Source: Viscum album (Eukaryota; Streptophyta; Magnoliopsida; Santalales; Viscaceae). From it: 64,000 bases of DNA. Below are positions 39,864 to 51,297 of this stretch, piece after piece. A program made the position numbers and the translations under genes. The notes beneath the pieces were generated by a model. The model searched no databases. It had not been told where the DNA came from and saw only the letters and a list, made by a program, of their open reading frames with translations. How positions within the stretch are numbered: position 1 is the first letter of the stretch; each line of letters begins with the position of its first letter. The DNA is taken from NCBI GenBank assembly GCA_963277665.1, contig OY728119.1, positions 314,856,206 to 314,920,205 of the forward strand, read 5' to 3'.

Positions 39864-40005
39864 GTATAGGTTTCCAGGACGCTGACATAAGGATGTTCTC
39901 GGATAAGAACAAGCTGATGAATGAACAAGACTGGGTAAGGTTGCCTTCAGTATTATTTAGAGCTCTGAAAGGACAACTTTCCTCTTGAACTGTGAGTATT
40001 CATCT
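39864..40005 (+). repeat. Exon-like repeat, copy 2, open for about 40 codons
   Basis: From 39866 one frame stays open until TGA at about 39988. It contains GFQDADIRMFSDKNKL and ends VLFRALKGQLSS. I do not recognise the protein. The presence of a diverged copy 2.7 kb upstream (37174-37305) means the Helitron carries a duplicated segment. It could be a captured exon or an element-specific sequence. Confidence 0.45.
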
Positions 40006-40744
40006 ATGAATGCTTGATTTTTGTTTCAATTATGAATTAATTGAATCATTCTTGACTTAAAACCATCAGTAAGGACCTGTCTTTATTTTAACCTCCAATT
40101 ATGGAAAAAGGATGGACACAAAAAAGAATTTCGGATAGTTTCATATTTTCAGATTAATTAGCTCTGGTTTTATTGACTGATAAATTCTTATTTTATAATC
40201 TTCTATCCATGATTAACCATTTATTTATACAGTGTTCTCTAATATGAAATTATAGTATTATATAAAATATATGTTTAACATTTTGAAATATCTTTAATAT
40301 GGATGAAATTATAAAATTTGTATTGTAATCAAACATGTTTCTTGTGAACTGATCATGTTCAAAGAGAGTTTATTTTTGCTTTGGTGTGGGGGGGTGATTA
40401 TTTAGTATCAAATTGTTTTTTAGAGTAGTGGAATATCTTTTTTCTTTGACCGGTGGCTCATGCATTTTTTTATTTCTCTATATCAATTTCTGATGACGTG
40501 AAATTGGTAGAGAAACTGATGCTGAAATCTGATGCAAGGTATATAAAAAATGTGGAAAAGGTAACTTCATGAGCCAAATGTGCCATGCACAAAATCATTA
40601 TTAATTTTCCTGATCCCACTCGATCAGTTTGTTTGTTATTTTAACTGTTGTAGGGAATGATTTTACTGTCATCTAACATATAGAAGTTTAGGTCCACTGT
40701 AGTAACGAAGTAATACTCTACTGGCAGTTGATAACAAATGAGAA

Positions 40745-41490
40745 ATGATTAATGGGGTCTGGATCCAAATGGCACACCATCTTCTCTTAAAAAATATTAG
40801 TTTCTTTTACAGTTTTCACCCTTTTTTTGGTAATGTAAACTTTCTGTTCTATTTCCTTTATTTCAAAACAAGATCTATTCTATTTTTTTGGAAATTTAAA
40901 ACTGCATGTTTCATTGTTTTTGTTAATTGTTATTATTTTAAATGTATGATACTTTATGTTTTTTATTTGTCCATATTGATAACAAATTTTCATTTGTTTT
41001 CAATTATAATTGATTCTAACTTCTATAGTGATGAAGTTTGAGAAAATTCTGCAGCTATTCCAGATGGAATAATTGAAAAAGTGGTCATCAAGAGTCATTT
41101 TCACACTTCCTTGTTGAATTATAAATGCCATAGGGGATTTGGAATGGCTTTAGTGGGTCCACAGGTCTCCCATATTAGAAGCAGCGGGGCCCCCACTGTT
41201 TTAACTGTTGGTTTTAAGGGTCCAACAGTAACAGCTTTGAAAGGTATATGAGAGCGTTCATTTTAATGGTCGGTTGTTGGTGTATCTGCATGGAAATGAA
41301 AAAGGCTCTCTTAAATGGTATGTGAGAGTGTTCATCGTTATGTAGCATGACATCTCACTGAAGTATTCTCTTAATTGTGTACTGTTATATTCAGATTCAT
41401 AAATTACCCATCCTTATATAATCATATTGATGCAGTGATTTTCAACCTGCAGGTTTAGTTGACATTCTTTGGAAGAATATATGAGCAATG
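40745..41490 (+). other. Helitron interior, one exon-like stretch
   Basis: Mostly T-rich intron-like sequence. At about 41130-41243 a frame reads GMALVGPQVSHIRSSG then APTVLTVGFKGPTVTALK, followed by GGTATATG, which can act as a splice donor. Composition is exon-like, but I do not recognise the protein and no acceptor is obvious. Confidence 0.3.
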
Positions 41491-41629
41491 AACATCTACT
41501 CCATCCTACTCCTCCTTCTCTATGCAAATGGTATACTGAAATGTGGAAATTCCAGATTTGATGGAATGTGTAGAATCAAGAATTTTTATTTTTTGCTGAT
41601 TTATATATTTTACTGTTTTTGTATGTAGG

Positions 41630-41900
41630 GGGTGCTCTAGAACCAACAATTTTTCTATCAAGGGATGATTCAAATACCACCTTGTCCCATAATCACCCTC
41701 TTCCTACCAATGTATCTTCAATTTTCACCACATATGAAAATATGGGAGATAATATTACCATATATCATGATGTTCTTAGAAAATATACTATAGAAGGGCC
41801 ATCATCAGCTGCTAGAATGAATGGAAATCTATCTATTGATGAATTTTAAAATTAGAAGAAAGATTTACAAATGCAGAAGGAATTCATTGAGAAGATGAAG
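41630..41900 (+). other. Exon-like open block, unknown protein
   Basis: After TTTGTATGTAG (acceptor-like) at about 41629 a frame stays open to a TAA at 41847-41849. It contains PTNVSSIFTTYENMGDNIT and RKYTIEGPSSAARMNG. Hydrophilic, good codon variety, no family recognised. It precedes the universal stress protein exons by 0.6 kb, but I see no evidence that the two belong to one gene. Confidence 0.35.
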
Positions 41901-42519
41901 AAAATTCCAGTGGTGTGTGTTCCCTTTTAAATCTTTATGTGATCTTTGAGTGAAACTTTTAATTCATTATTTTTATATGTATGCTATGCCCTATGTTTGG
42001 TGGTAAACTGATTTCTAGTATGTTATTTGATGATACTGCACTCTCTTGGGTCGCTTTATTTCTTGTACTCAGTTCTATTTGTTTTAACCAGGGGAATGTA
42101 TTCTCATTTAATGCCTTTTACTGTAAGGGGTTAGGCCTAAAACACTTCGGCTGACATCTCCAACCTATTATGGTACTCTGCTACATTTCAGTGAATTTAT
42201 GCTACTGCATTTACTCATCCATGCATTACCATTTCAGGTATAAAAAATTAGATTACCACCTGTTTATTTTATGACTTATCATGAATGAAGCAATCCAGAT
42301 TATATCATTCTTGATGGACATATTCTTCCATTATCTGGGTAAAGTATAATATGATGAAGATGAGGAAACAAGTTTGCTCTTCATCAATTGATCTTAATTG
42401 AGTCCTTGAACTAAAATTGGGAAAGACTATATGAATATCTAGAATAAAGTTATTTAGGTCTGTTTTTAACTTCCCATGGACGACAAACAGCTTTTGTTGA
42501 TGACTATGTTTGTGTGCAG

Positions 42520-42810
42520 TTGAATGAAGCGTTATTTGAGGTGGTTGAAGGTGATGTGAGGACTGTGTTCTGCGATGCGGTGGAGAGGCATCATGCTTCA
42601 ATGCTGGCTGTGGGTAGTCACAGTTATGAAGCCATAAAGAGGTATGCATTCCTGCCATGGAGGCGCAGATTCAAGGATGAGTGATCTTGATGACTAGGTT
42701 TGTTTTGAAAATACGAATGCAGGGTGGTCTTGGGGAGCGTAAGCGATTACTGTGTCCACCATGCACACTTTTCGGTGATGATTGTGAAGAAGCCCAAGAA
42801 CAAGCACTGA
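42520..42810 (+). pseudogene. Captured universal stress protein C-terminus, two exons
   Basis: Exon 1 (42520-42641) follows TGTGTGCAG and reads EVVEGDVRTVFCDAVERHHA then SMLAVGSHSYEAIKR; exon 2 (42723-42810) follows GAATGCAG, reads VVLGSVSDYCVHHAHF then SVMIVKKPKNKH and ends with TGA. The 81-bp intron keeps GT-AG and the frame. This is the C-terminal half of a plant UspA-domain protein (PF00582), including the nucleotide-binding signature G-x2-G-x9-G-[S/T]. Here the second glycine is serine (GSHS for GSHG) and a nearby conserved G is E. The N-terminal half and ATP-loop are absent, so it is a fragment. The parent gene is probably a host gene copied by the Helitron. Confidence 0.85.
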
Positions 42811-42905
42811 AGAAGGCTCATCAGAGTGTGTGTGCGTGTGAGAGGTCATATCAGCCATCCCTGTTAGATAATGCTGATGTTTTTTATGTTTGTATGTAAA
42901 TGATG
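42811..42905 (+). other. Probable 3' UTR carried with the stress protein fragment
   Basis: Sequence directly after the stop (AGAAGGCTCATCAGAGTGTG onward) keeps the same composition and leads into a TTTTTTATGTTTGTATGTAAATG stretch typical of plant 3' ends. It was presumably captured together with the exons. No polyadenylation site can be proven. Confidence 0.4.
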
Positions 42906-43125
42906 CACTTTATTGTGCGTGTTTTTTCTGTTGTTCCTTTAATCATACTCATATGATCCCTCCTCGGATTACAAAAACATTGCAGTTCCACTTCTTGAAG
43001 CTGCAACTATCTTATGAAGCACTTGATTTCCATCAGTATAAATCCACCATGTTCTATCTGTTGCAAAAGACCTACTTACATAATGTGGGTTTTTTTAGAA
43101 ACATGTCAATGGACTCAGCAATTAG

Positions 43126-43289
43126 TAGAAAAATAGCTGGGTCTGCACTAGAAATGTCCCCCATAAACTTGGAAAAGTAAAGGACACTCTACAGCAAAAT
43201 AATAGAGTAGTTATGCTTCCTCTGGACCATCTTGTTTGTAACATGATAATTAATGAAGCTATGTACTCCAGTTATGATGAGGTTTTTGG
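43126..43289 (+). pseudogene. Exon-like block, unknown protein
   Basis: One frame is open from 43126 to a strong GTGAGT donor at 43290. It contains NVPHKLGKVKDTLQQNNRVV and MLPLDHLVCNMIINEAMYSS. It has protein-like composition and a good donor, but the preceding sequence lacks an obvious acceptor and the frame has a stop just upstream. It lies after the stress protein 3' end, so it probably comes from another captured gene. I do not recognise it. Confidence 0.4.
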
Positions 43290-43861
43290 GTGAGTATGCA
43301 AAAAAATCACAGTATTCCATGTAAAATTGATTCAATCATATCTTTTGGTCACCAGTATTTCATGTCTTCGATTGAATGTATGTTTTCATTCATAATTTTG
43401 GATGCAAGTTTGTTAAAAAATTGTTCAGTTTTGTACATGTAAGAATTTTTTCTCAGTATAGAATTAGGTTATGTTGTTCATTATTTGATATCATGAGCAT
43501 ATGTTTTCCATTTTATTCTTCAATTTTCGAATTTCATGTCTGTGTTTTTTTGTAATTAAATAAAAAACAATTTGTTTGTATTTGTAAAAATTGATATGAA
43601 TATCTAAATTATTATTATTCTATCTCTACTGTGATATGTTACATTCTTATGTAGTGAAATTGAACTGATTTGTTTTTTGTATTGATTATTTTTCATGTCG
43701 GTGCGACTTATGATTGGTTTATCAGCGGGAACAGCTGTGTACAACCCACAGTCAAGAGGCACAATCCATTCGTGGTAATGAAAGAGAAGAAATATGATGG
43801 TAAATATTTATTCATGTTACATTTGTTGGGTATGCTAACTTTCATCTCTCAAACCAACAGC

Positions 43862-44300
43862 CAACCAACCTCTACATCCCCTTCAACAACACCATGGTCG
43901 CCGCCTTCCGCTTCAACCACACACTTGCCCACCAGCTCCCGGGCCTCTGCAACACTTCATCCGACATCTCCACACGTTATGGTAATTTGATAAATTTCGG
44001 TGATATGTACTTGATAACATGCCACTCATCTTTCTATTCGGTTTTTATGAGAAGGAATTTCATTGTCTCCACATGGTACTGCACCCAATTCTCAGGCTCC
44101 CGAAGCCATGAGTGTCGGTTACTGGTCGCCTGCTGGTATGGATTCATCTCATTGGCATGACATACATGTACCTAAACCAATTGATTGTTCATTAATGTTA
44201 ATTTTATTTTTGTAAATTTTAGCTCCCAGCTTGACCAGCTGCTCCAGGACACAACACCATGGGACTACAGTTTGGCAAGAGCTCTAGCACAGGTTTAAAG
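43862..44300 (+). pseudogene. Three exon-like blocks of an unidentified captured gene
   Basis: Block 1 (about 43862-43981) follows CAAACCAACAG and reads NLYIPFNNTMVAAFRFNHTL then AHQLPGLCNTSSDISTRYG, then GTAATTTG (donor). Block 2 (about 44097-44160) follows CAATTCTCAG. Block 3 (about 44222-44300) follows GTAAATTTTAG and reads SQLDQLLQDTTPWDYSLARA. All three are GC-richer than the intervening T-rich DNA, as exons are. Frames across the joins are ambiguous and I cannot name the protein. 44300-44480 then looks like a 3' UTR. Confidence 0.4.
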
Positions 44301-44775
44301 AAGGATGGAAAACTAGGAGTGACAGTGAAACCAGCTTATCTTTTCATATCAGTATTGTACTGAAACATTATTTCATATTGCATTGAGATGGTGCTTCTAT
44401 TATGTATTGGTTATAACCCACCAGCAGCTTGGTTTGCTAATTTAGGAAACCAAAAAATGATGTAATTGTATGGTAATTGATAATCAACATTATTCAGTTA
44501 ATTTCAACATTGTTTATTAATTTTCCTTTCCTCTATAGTCTATACTGTTAATATATTACGTAGATATTCTTACCTTGTATTATTCACATTTTTTATGAAA
44601 CTGTTCTTCCTATCAATGAATTATTTCCACTTAATTTATGTTACTAATTACTAGTCATTGTACATTTAACAACTTTCCCAGTTTCATTTATTTTTTCAAA
44701 ATATTTTATTGCCTCTATAAAAGCAGTGAACCATATCGTCTGGAGAACACATGAACTAAGAACTTTGTTATATCA

Positions 44776-44803
44776 CCGTGCAAGTGCACGGGCGAGTACT
44801 AGT
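44776..44803 (+). other. Helitron 3' terminus: hairpin and CTAGT
   Basis: CCGTGCA-AG-TGCACGG forms a perfect 7-bp stem with a 2-base loop (44776-44791), then GCGAGTA, then CTAGT (44799-44803). GC-rich hairpins of the form CCGTGC..GCACGG a few bases before CTRR(T) are the hallmark of plant Helitron 3' ends; they signal termination of the rolling-circle transfer. Confidence 0.88.
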
Positions 44804-47800
44804 TTCTATTCGAACATATCAAATTTCTCAATGAGGAAGATTTAAGACTATGGTAAAAATTCAATGATATAGAGAGAATCCAAACCCTATGAATAAAATC
44901 CATAAATAATATCACTTAATAAATAAAAAAATTTAAAGTGTAGCATATATTTAAGAAAAAATAGTTGAAGGTCTAGAATCTAAATAAAAAATCATATCTA
45001 AATGAAAATTATTGTATTGGGATTGATCATAAATAGAAAGAAGTTCTAGTTGATGTTATACCATAAAAAACCTCTCTAAAATTGAAGTCATATTTGTACA
45101 TATCTCCAAATAATAATATTTTGAACACTCAAATGATTAATAATTCTATAGAAAGGATACCAAATAATGATCCTCAAATAATGTGCTATTATTTTTGGAT
45201 AAAAGGGACACTACCATAATTTATGTTCAGTATCTAAGAGGTACCAACAGGCATAAGGTAAAAAAAGTTCGTCAAGTATAGTTCAATATTCCATTGACGC
45301 TTTGGATGGACATTTTTTAGGGTGAGAAAGACATATAAATACAGATACATATTAATAATATATAAGATAAATAAATTTATTGACAAAATTTGATTTTCGT
45401 CAAAGGAAAAAACTCAAGGAATTATCAAATGGTCTACAAATTAAAATTCATTGTTCATTATTGAAAGATGGAGTTGTTCCATAAAACTCTAGGTAATATG
45501 AGTAATGTCAATTAACACCTTATTTGATGAGAATGATATGGATTGAAAAGAAAATATTTGAGTAAATAATTTGTATATATGTTTCCTTGAAAGAATGGTA
45601 TTGCACAAGTGCGTGGATACATGACAATTAAGGAACATCCCCCAAGATTGGAAATGTATCTTATCATTATAATCCTGAAATATAAGAAATATTTCCCTAA
45701 ACATGGAACTCATAAATGCATAAATATTATTATCTATTGGAAAAAAATTGTGTAAATGATAAGATACACACTGATGTATTATTTCTTTATAGTCTAAGTA
45801 ACAAAGTTTTTATTGTCAGTCGATTATATCTCTCAGGGAATGCAATCATTTTTGACATAATTATTGGTATCAATAAATGATAAGAAAATGTAGCTATTAT
45901 GTAGGGGAAGAACATAAGCGTGATCCATTACATTTCTATCAGAGAAAATACATGTTCTTTATATTCAAGAAATGTGAAAAAAGGTTGCGGTGTAGATGAC
46001 ATTCCAATTTGTGCCTACCAACCATGTAATATCTAGTGAAATGTAACGGAGCATGAGATTTCCATAAGACATCTCATGATCATACACATAAGTGTGACAT
46101 CTACCAAAAATGAATATTATTTGAAACATGTATATGGAAAAATAAAAAATACAAAAATGATCCTGAGATAGTATATATTGATGTTAATGGAACTATATTA
46201 CCAATAGATATTTATGGGAATATATAATATGTTATTTTCTTTCATTATTACATTAGGATTCTCTGTATTTTATTCATCACTCCCAAGTCCAATGAGTTTA
46301 GTTTGAAAACACAATTTTGGGGGTAAGTTCATAAGTTTATTTGATATAATGTTTTTAAATTCCAAACCAATTAGGGTATAGAGTCTACCAATATATAAGG
46401 GGAGAATTATCAAAAAACATAGCACAAATAACCAATTATTATAAGTGAAAACTTATTGGAAAAATGTTTGGTTCAAAAAATAAATTAGATCTCAAAAAAA
46501 TATATCTAGAATTAAAATTATTGAAAAAACATACGTTATATTTTTTAGAAGGAAGAGGACTTGAAATCTATGTACATTATAACATATATTTTTTGTGTCT
46601 AAGAGAATAAGCTAACTTGTATTATTTGTGGTACTGAAAGAGTCCATCATTAATGTACTTTTAAATATTTGGAAGTAAATGTTTCATTCTCAATGAGGAT
46701 AAAAACATCAAGTTTGAATATCATTAGGATGAACTGATATTACTTTGATACCTGAGATAAAGAAAAGTATATAAATTATTCAATAAGAGGATATGAATGT
46801 TTTAGGATTGAAGTTATGTCATTATTATAGATAGTGAGAAAAATATTCAATATCATAGGGAGTAGTGTCCAAATGGCACTGATGCGGAGGTCGATAACAT
46901 AGGGGGAGAACAAGTCAACAATTTTAAATTATAAAATTATATTAATTGTGATTACGATAGATTTGAAACTTTTATTCATAGAATCTAGATTGTTAAGATG
47001 AAATTAATATAGAAAATATCCTCAAGGAAAAGATAGTTCTAGTAAAAAAGTGAAGAATGAAGTCTCTATAGAAAAAATATATTTCTTTTCATAGGTAGAT
47101 CCAAAATATTTTGTAGAAGCTTCTAGATATGACAATTGAGTTTAGGTGATGAATAGAGACCTTGAAAAAATTATGAAGAATTGAATGTAGGAGATAGTTT
47201 CATGGTTTATAGATAATGATGTAATTAGTACTAGATGGTTTTTATGTAATAAGAAACATGAATATGAAATGGTGTGTAAGAAATTTTTTTTATTCAAGTA
47301 CATCCGACCATAAACTTTGTTAAATCTCTTTTAATTTTTAGAATGAGACATTTTTTGGTATAAATAATAGTTTTGAAGCATTCAGGGACTAGGAGGTGGT
47401 TGACTAGTGAATACTAGTAGTGGAATGTTGAAAATGACATATTTACATATCATCGAAATGCATATGAAATCCAACTACATTTTGGTGGATCGAGAAGTAT
47501 CCTAGTAATGCTAGACGAAAATAACTAGTGATCTGGTAAGACCTACCAATATTCTGCGGGATTCCAGAAAGAAAGGGCCCCCTACAAGGACTACACTAGC
47601 CTATTAGTGGCGTTTTTTATGGTGCATCTATTTTTACTGAAATTGTCGACTAGAAAATGGATTCGGGTTGGGTTAGAATAATTAATGGTAGAATCATATT
47701 TCAGCCCCCCAAAACATGAATTTACATCGTATAATCCTTTCAATGAACCCTATAATATTATTAATGATTTTTATGTGTTCTATTGGTATTTTTTCCCTAA

Positions 47801-48540
47801 CAACATTACTTATTTCATTGATCTTTGGATCAGTATGAATCCCTTGAATTGGAAATTATTTCTTGGTTTTGGATAAATCATCATTCTTTATAAAAGTATT
47901 TTCTTCATCAATCCCTAATGTGGTGGATCTAGCACTATCTAAAGGATATCATGGTGTCGAAATATTTATTGTACAGTCAATCTTTTAGTTTTTTATACTT
48001 TGTTAATGGAGGGTGGTATAAAACATCACCTTAATGTCTACTTGTTTTTTTTGTAGTTTTTTAATAAAACACGATCACACTAGTGAACTGTGTGTTAAAA
48101 CTATATTGAGTGAAACTCATTTTTTTAGTGGAAAACTTCTTTTTTATACCAAAGATGAATCTTGTTGGTCTTGTAAGCATATAACACAAGGACATGTGGC
48201 CACCCAAGGGATGCTAATATACTTAACCCTTGGTTGTAACTTGAAAAATACGAACCAAAAGCATTATGATGATTAGAAAATATTATTAAGGGAATGGAAT
48301 AACATTATATTTGATAATTACATTAACTAATAATATAGGATTTTTCATGAAATGGGAAATTGGTATAATGGGGTGTGTGAGTTAATTAGTTATTAACCAT
48401 AAAATCATAATTGAAATATGAATAGGAATTGTACTACTTTTTTTGAATTAGTAACATAGTATGAACATAGTAAATGATTTAAGGAAAGATTTTATGTTAT
48501 AAAATTAAGATTATTATTGGTAATTTTAAATAATGAACAA
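44804..48540. other. Decayed DNA right of the Helitron, no recognised gene
   Basis: About 3.7 kb of AT-rich DNA with purine-rich plus strand (AAGGAAAATATTTGAGAAT-like phrases), which suggests old plus-strand retrotransposon coding sequence. I could not read RT, integrase or RNase H motifs. It may be the continuation of the gag-like element interrupted by the Helitron at 35697/44804. Short ORFs (45489-45713, 47685-47876, 48034-48276) show no known domain. Confidence 0.4.
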
Positions 48541-48600
48541 ATGGTATATGTTGACATGATTGGCATGTTTTTGTGTTCTTTTAATCTTTGGATCTTATTA

Positions 48601-48780
48601 TTACTTGATGTATGAGGATGATATTAAGGATTACTTGATTTCAAAGGAAGAGCCGCATGGTTTCATGATGCCTAAAGGTCAGTTTAATTTATGCTTGATT
48701 CATGAGAGTGATATTTATAGTTCCTTGAGGCCAAATGATGTGATGTATGGTTACATGTGATCCCTAAGGGCGAGAGTGTG
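48601..48780. repeat. 90-bp tandem duplication, in frame
   Basis: 48601-48690 and 48691-48780 are diverged copies: CTTGATGTATGAGGATGATATT against CTTGATTCATGAGAGTGATATT, and CATGGTTTCATGATGCCTAAAGG against TATGGTTACATGTGATCCCTAAGGG, each offset by exactly 90. In the plus frame that is open at 48560-48760 this gives two similar 30-residue units (LMYEDDIKDYL / LIHESDIYSSL; GFMMPKG / GYM). No family recognised; the second copy carries a stop. Confidence 0.6.
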
Positions 48781-49042
48781 GGGTTGGACATGGTGTTACT
48801 TCCTAGTAATTTAAACTAGGTTGTAAGTATAGATACATTTGAAATTGGACAAAAGTATATATGGATAACAGCATGAGTTAAACTAGATCTCAAATATTAG
48901 AAGCTTTTTGTGATGTTATACATTAATTTATGAATAAATTTCCCATTTATATTTATATTACATTCACTGTTACCAATAAAATATATTTTTTGAAATAATT
49001 ATTGTTGGACAATTTATATTTACTCGCATTGTTTTTAGGGTT

Positions 49043-49047
49043 ACAAT
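49043..49047. repeat. Target site duplication ACAAT, left copy (element A)
   Basis: ACAAT immediately left of the element; the identical ACAAT follows the right end at 62156-62160. Five-base direct repeats are the expected product of gypsy integrase. Confidence 0.85.
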
Positions 49048-51260
49048 TATAATGACCCAAACATATTATACATTAACATTACATAAATGTTTTGGAATAC
49101 ATAAAGAATTATGAGAACATATGACCATAGATCGTACTAGTCCAGTGACTTTGGAAACATAGAAACATAAACACTAGTACATAAATGAGATACATCATCT
49201 AAGATTATGTTCTTCTTGAGTACCACCCTTCTAAAAAACATCAAACATAATATATATATTCATAACCCAGTGGATGGAAACATAAAAAGGGGTGAGATTA
49301 GATTCTCAATAAGGGTAAACAAGGGAGATACATATGCATAATCATATGAATAAAGATTTGAGAACATAATCATAAGAATATAAGATCATACAATACATAT
49401 CAAAGATAATAAACATGAATCATGGAATAAATAATGAATGTATACAATACATTCATCATACGTAAAAAATGAACATAATAATGAAAGAATAACATAGACA
49501 TATAACATAGAATTGTGGTAGACACATAATCATATATAATGATGTCAATAGTAGTCAACTAATTTCTATCGAGGACATCTTAGTGGACAAAGTACTATAT
49601 TAAAAAGAGTTCACTCCCTATTCATGACATGTATTAATGTAATATGTTCAATCCTCATTCATGATCAATAATACTGATCCATGTTCACTCATACTTACAT
49701 CCATTTCTATCATAGGAGATATAAATCATTACCCAATGAATTGGAGGGATATATAAGCCTCGCCAATATCATTATAAAATCATACATATATGTTCCACAA
49801 GATCATAAATAATCGTACCAAAACCCATGAAATCAAATGTGTATTATAATCACACAATCTTATCATAACCGTTATAAAATGTTATGTTTCATAATCATTT
49901 CTCCATAAAAATAACCAGGGAAAGGAATCATGTTTCAAAATCATATAACTCTTTATATAGAAAAAGGATTCATAATTATCATGCCATCAAAAAATAATCC
50001 ATTAATAGAAATAATATGAATGGAATCATAGAATAATTTCATAAAAAATGTATGAGTAACATTAGTATATGTTATCATATATGAGAGATAATATGTAATG
50101 ATATTTTAAAAAACATTCTTGAGAAAAATAATTTTTCTCTATTGAAAACTACTTTTTAAAACAAAAAGAATTTTGGAAACTATTTTTCATAAAAAATATA
50201 TATAAAAAATTCAAAATATTTCATTAAAAACTATAAAAGGTTTTTAAGAAAAACATTTTCTTAAAAATTAACCTCGTGGATCAATTGAAATCATTTAACA
50301 TATTAGTTGAATAAAATAGATTTCTAACAAAAGGGATATATATGGTCAAGTTTTCATTAAACAATTTTCATAAATATATTACATTGAAAAAACTGGGAAA
50401 ATGATAATAAAACATTACAATATCAAAAATGATGAGAGGATAAGAAATTTCATGATTTTTCTTGATACAGGTATCATTATATTTCTATAATGGAAGTGTA
50501 ATCACAAATAGTCTCAACAAATGATGAGATTGTTTCAATAATTTCTTACCACAAAGTAACATGGTATCATACTCTACATGTTAGAAAATTAAATTAAATG
50601 AAGATTAAAATATAATTAAATTAATTATATTCAAGATATAATAGGTCAAATTTAATTATATACAAGTCAGAAAATAATATATGTGTATAATAAAACTTGT
50701 GTCCCGAAAAAGAAAAATTGAGACGAAATTGTCTTTCTGATTTGGTAGTTTTTAAACCATAACCCTGTGAAATAAAGATCATAGAATGGATAAGTAAATA
50801 ACTATAAATTCAATTATAGGAATAATTTAATACAACCATGGGAAGTATACACACCATAAAACTAGAATGAGTGGTGAATAAACCATGTATCTCGTGGAAA
50901 TAAAATGTGAGATGCAATCCCCTTACCTTGTGTCTTGACTCTCTTCGTACTCGTACAAGTTTCCTGTTTAATTAATATAAGTTTATTATAAATATTTTAC
51001 ATAAAATAATTATTATATATAATAAAAACTATTGTTTTATTATTGCCTTATATTACCTACTTGTCTATAATTCTATATTAATGTTTAACATCAAATATTA
51101 TCTGCTTTGTTCATCACATGTGTCTTAATTTTTCATATTTCTGTTCACTATATAGATATAATTATTTTTAGAGTGAAAAAATGATATAAATATCAATTAT
51201 ATTATATATATGTGTATTATATTAACCTATAAGATTTTGAATTATGAAATGGAAGACACT

Positions 51261-51297
51261 GTTCATGGAGACGGTAGGTCGTATGTACGCATGAACG
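51261..51297. promoter_or_regulatory. Conserved LTR block with inverted repeat GTTCATG...CATGAAC
   Basis: GTTCATGGAGACGGTAGGTC followed by GTATGTACGCATGAAC: a 7-bp inverted repeat encloses a block conserved in LTR2 (60244-60275) and, more diverged, in element B (21091-21126) and element C (2645-2680). It lies some 750 bp upstream of the TATA box in transcription direction. Conservation above background suggests a regulatory or structural role; none is proven. Confidence 0.45.

Larger units (their letters stand above)
35698..44803 (+). mobile_element. Helitron carrying host gene fragments
   Basis: 9,106 bp. The 5' end is TCTACTAAACCTGGGTGTC, beginning with TC and preceded by A. The 3' end has a perfect 7-bp-stem hairpin (44776-44791), seven bases, then CTAGT (44799-44803), followed by T. 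This fits the Helitron rules (5' TC, 3' hairpin plus CTRR(T), insertion between A and T, no target duplication). Base composition rises in GC abruptly at the 5' boundary. No Rep/helicase (RepHel) or RPA-like frame could be read, and the longest ORFs are about 120 codons, so this is a non-autonomous copy. It contains spliced universal stress protein exons and other exon-like blocks. Confidence 0.82.

Noticed and set aside
42305..42658. 117-codon minus-strand ORF overlapping the USP exon
   Set aside because: Antisense to the clear USP exon 1; His/Ser/Pro-rich composition is a by-product of that exon's other strand.
35698..44803. Reading the Helitron interior as one ordinary host gene with introns
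   Set aside because: Helitron termini are present at both borders, the exon-like blocks do not join in one frame, and the USP part lacks its N-terminal half.
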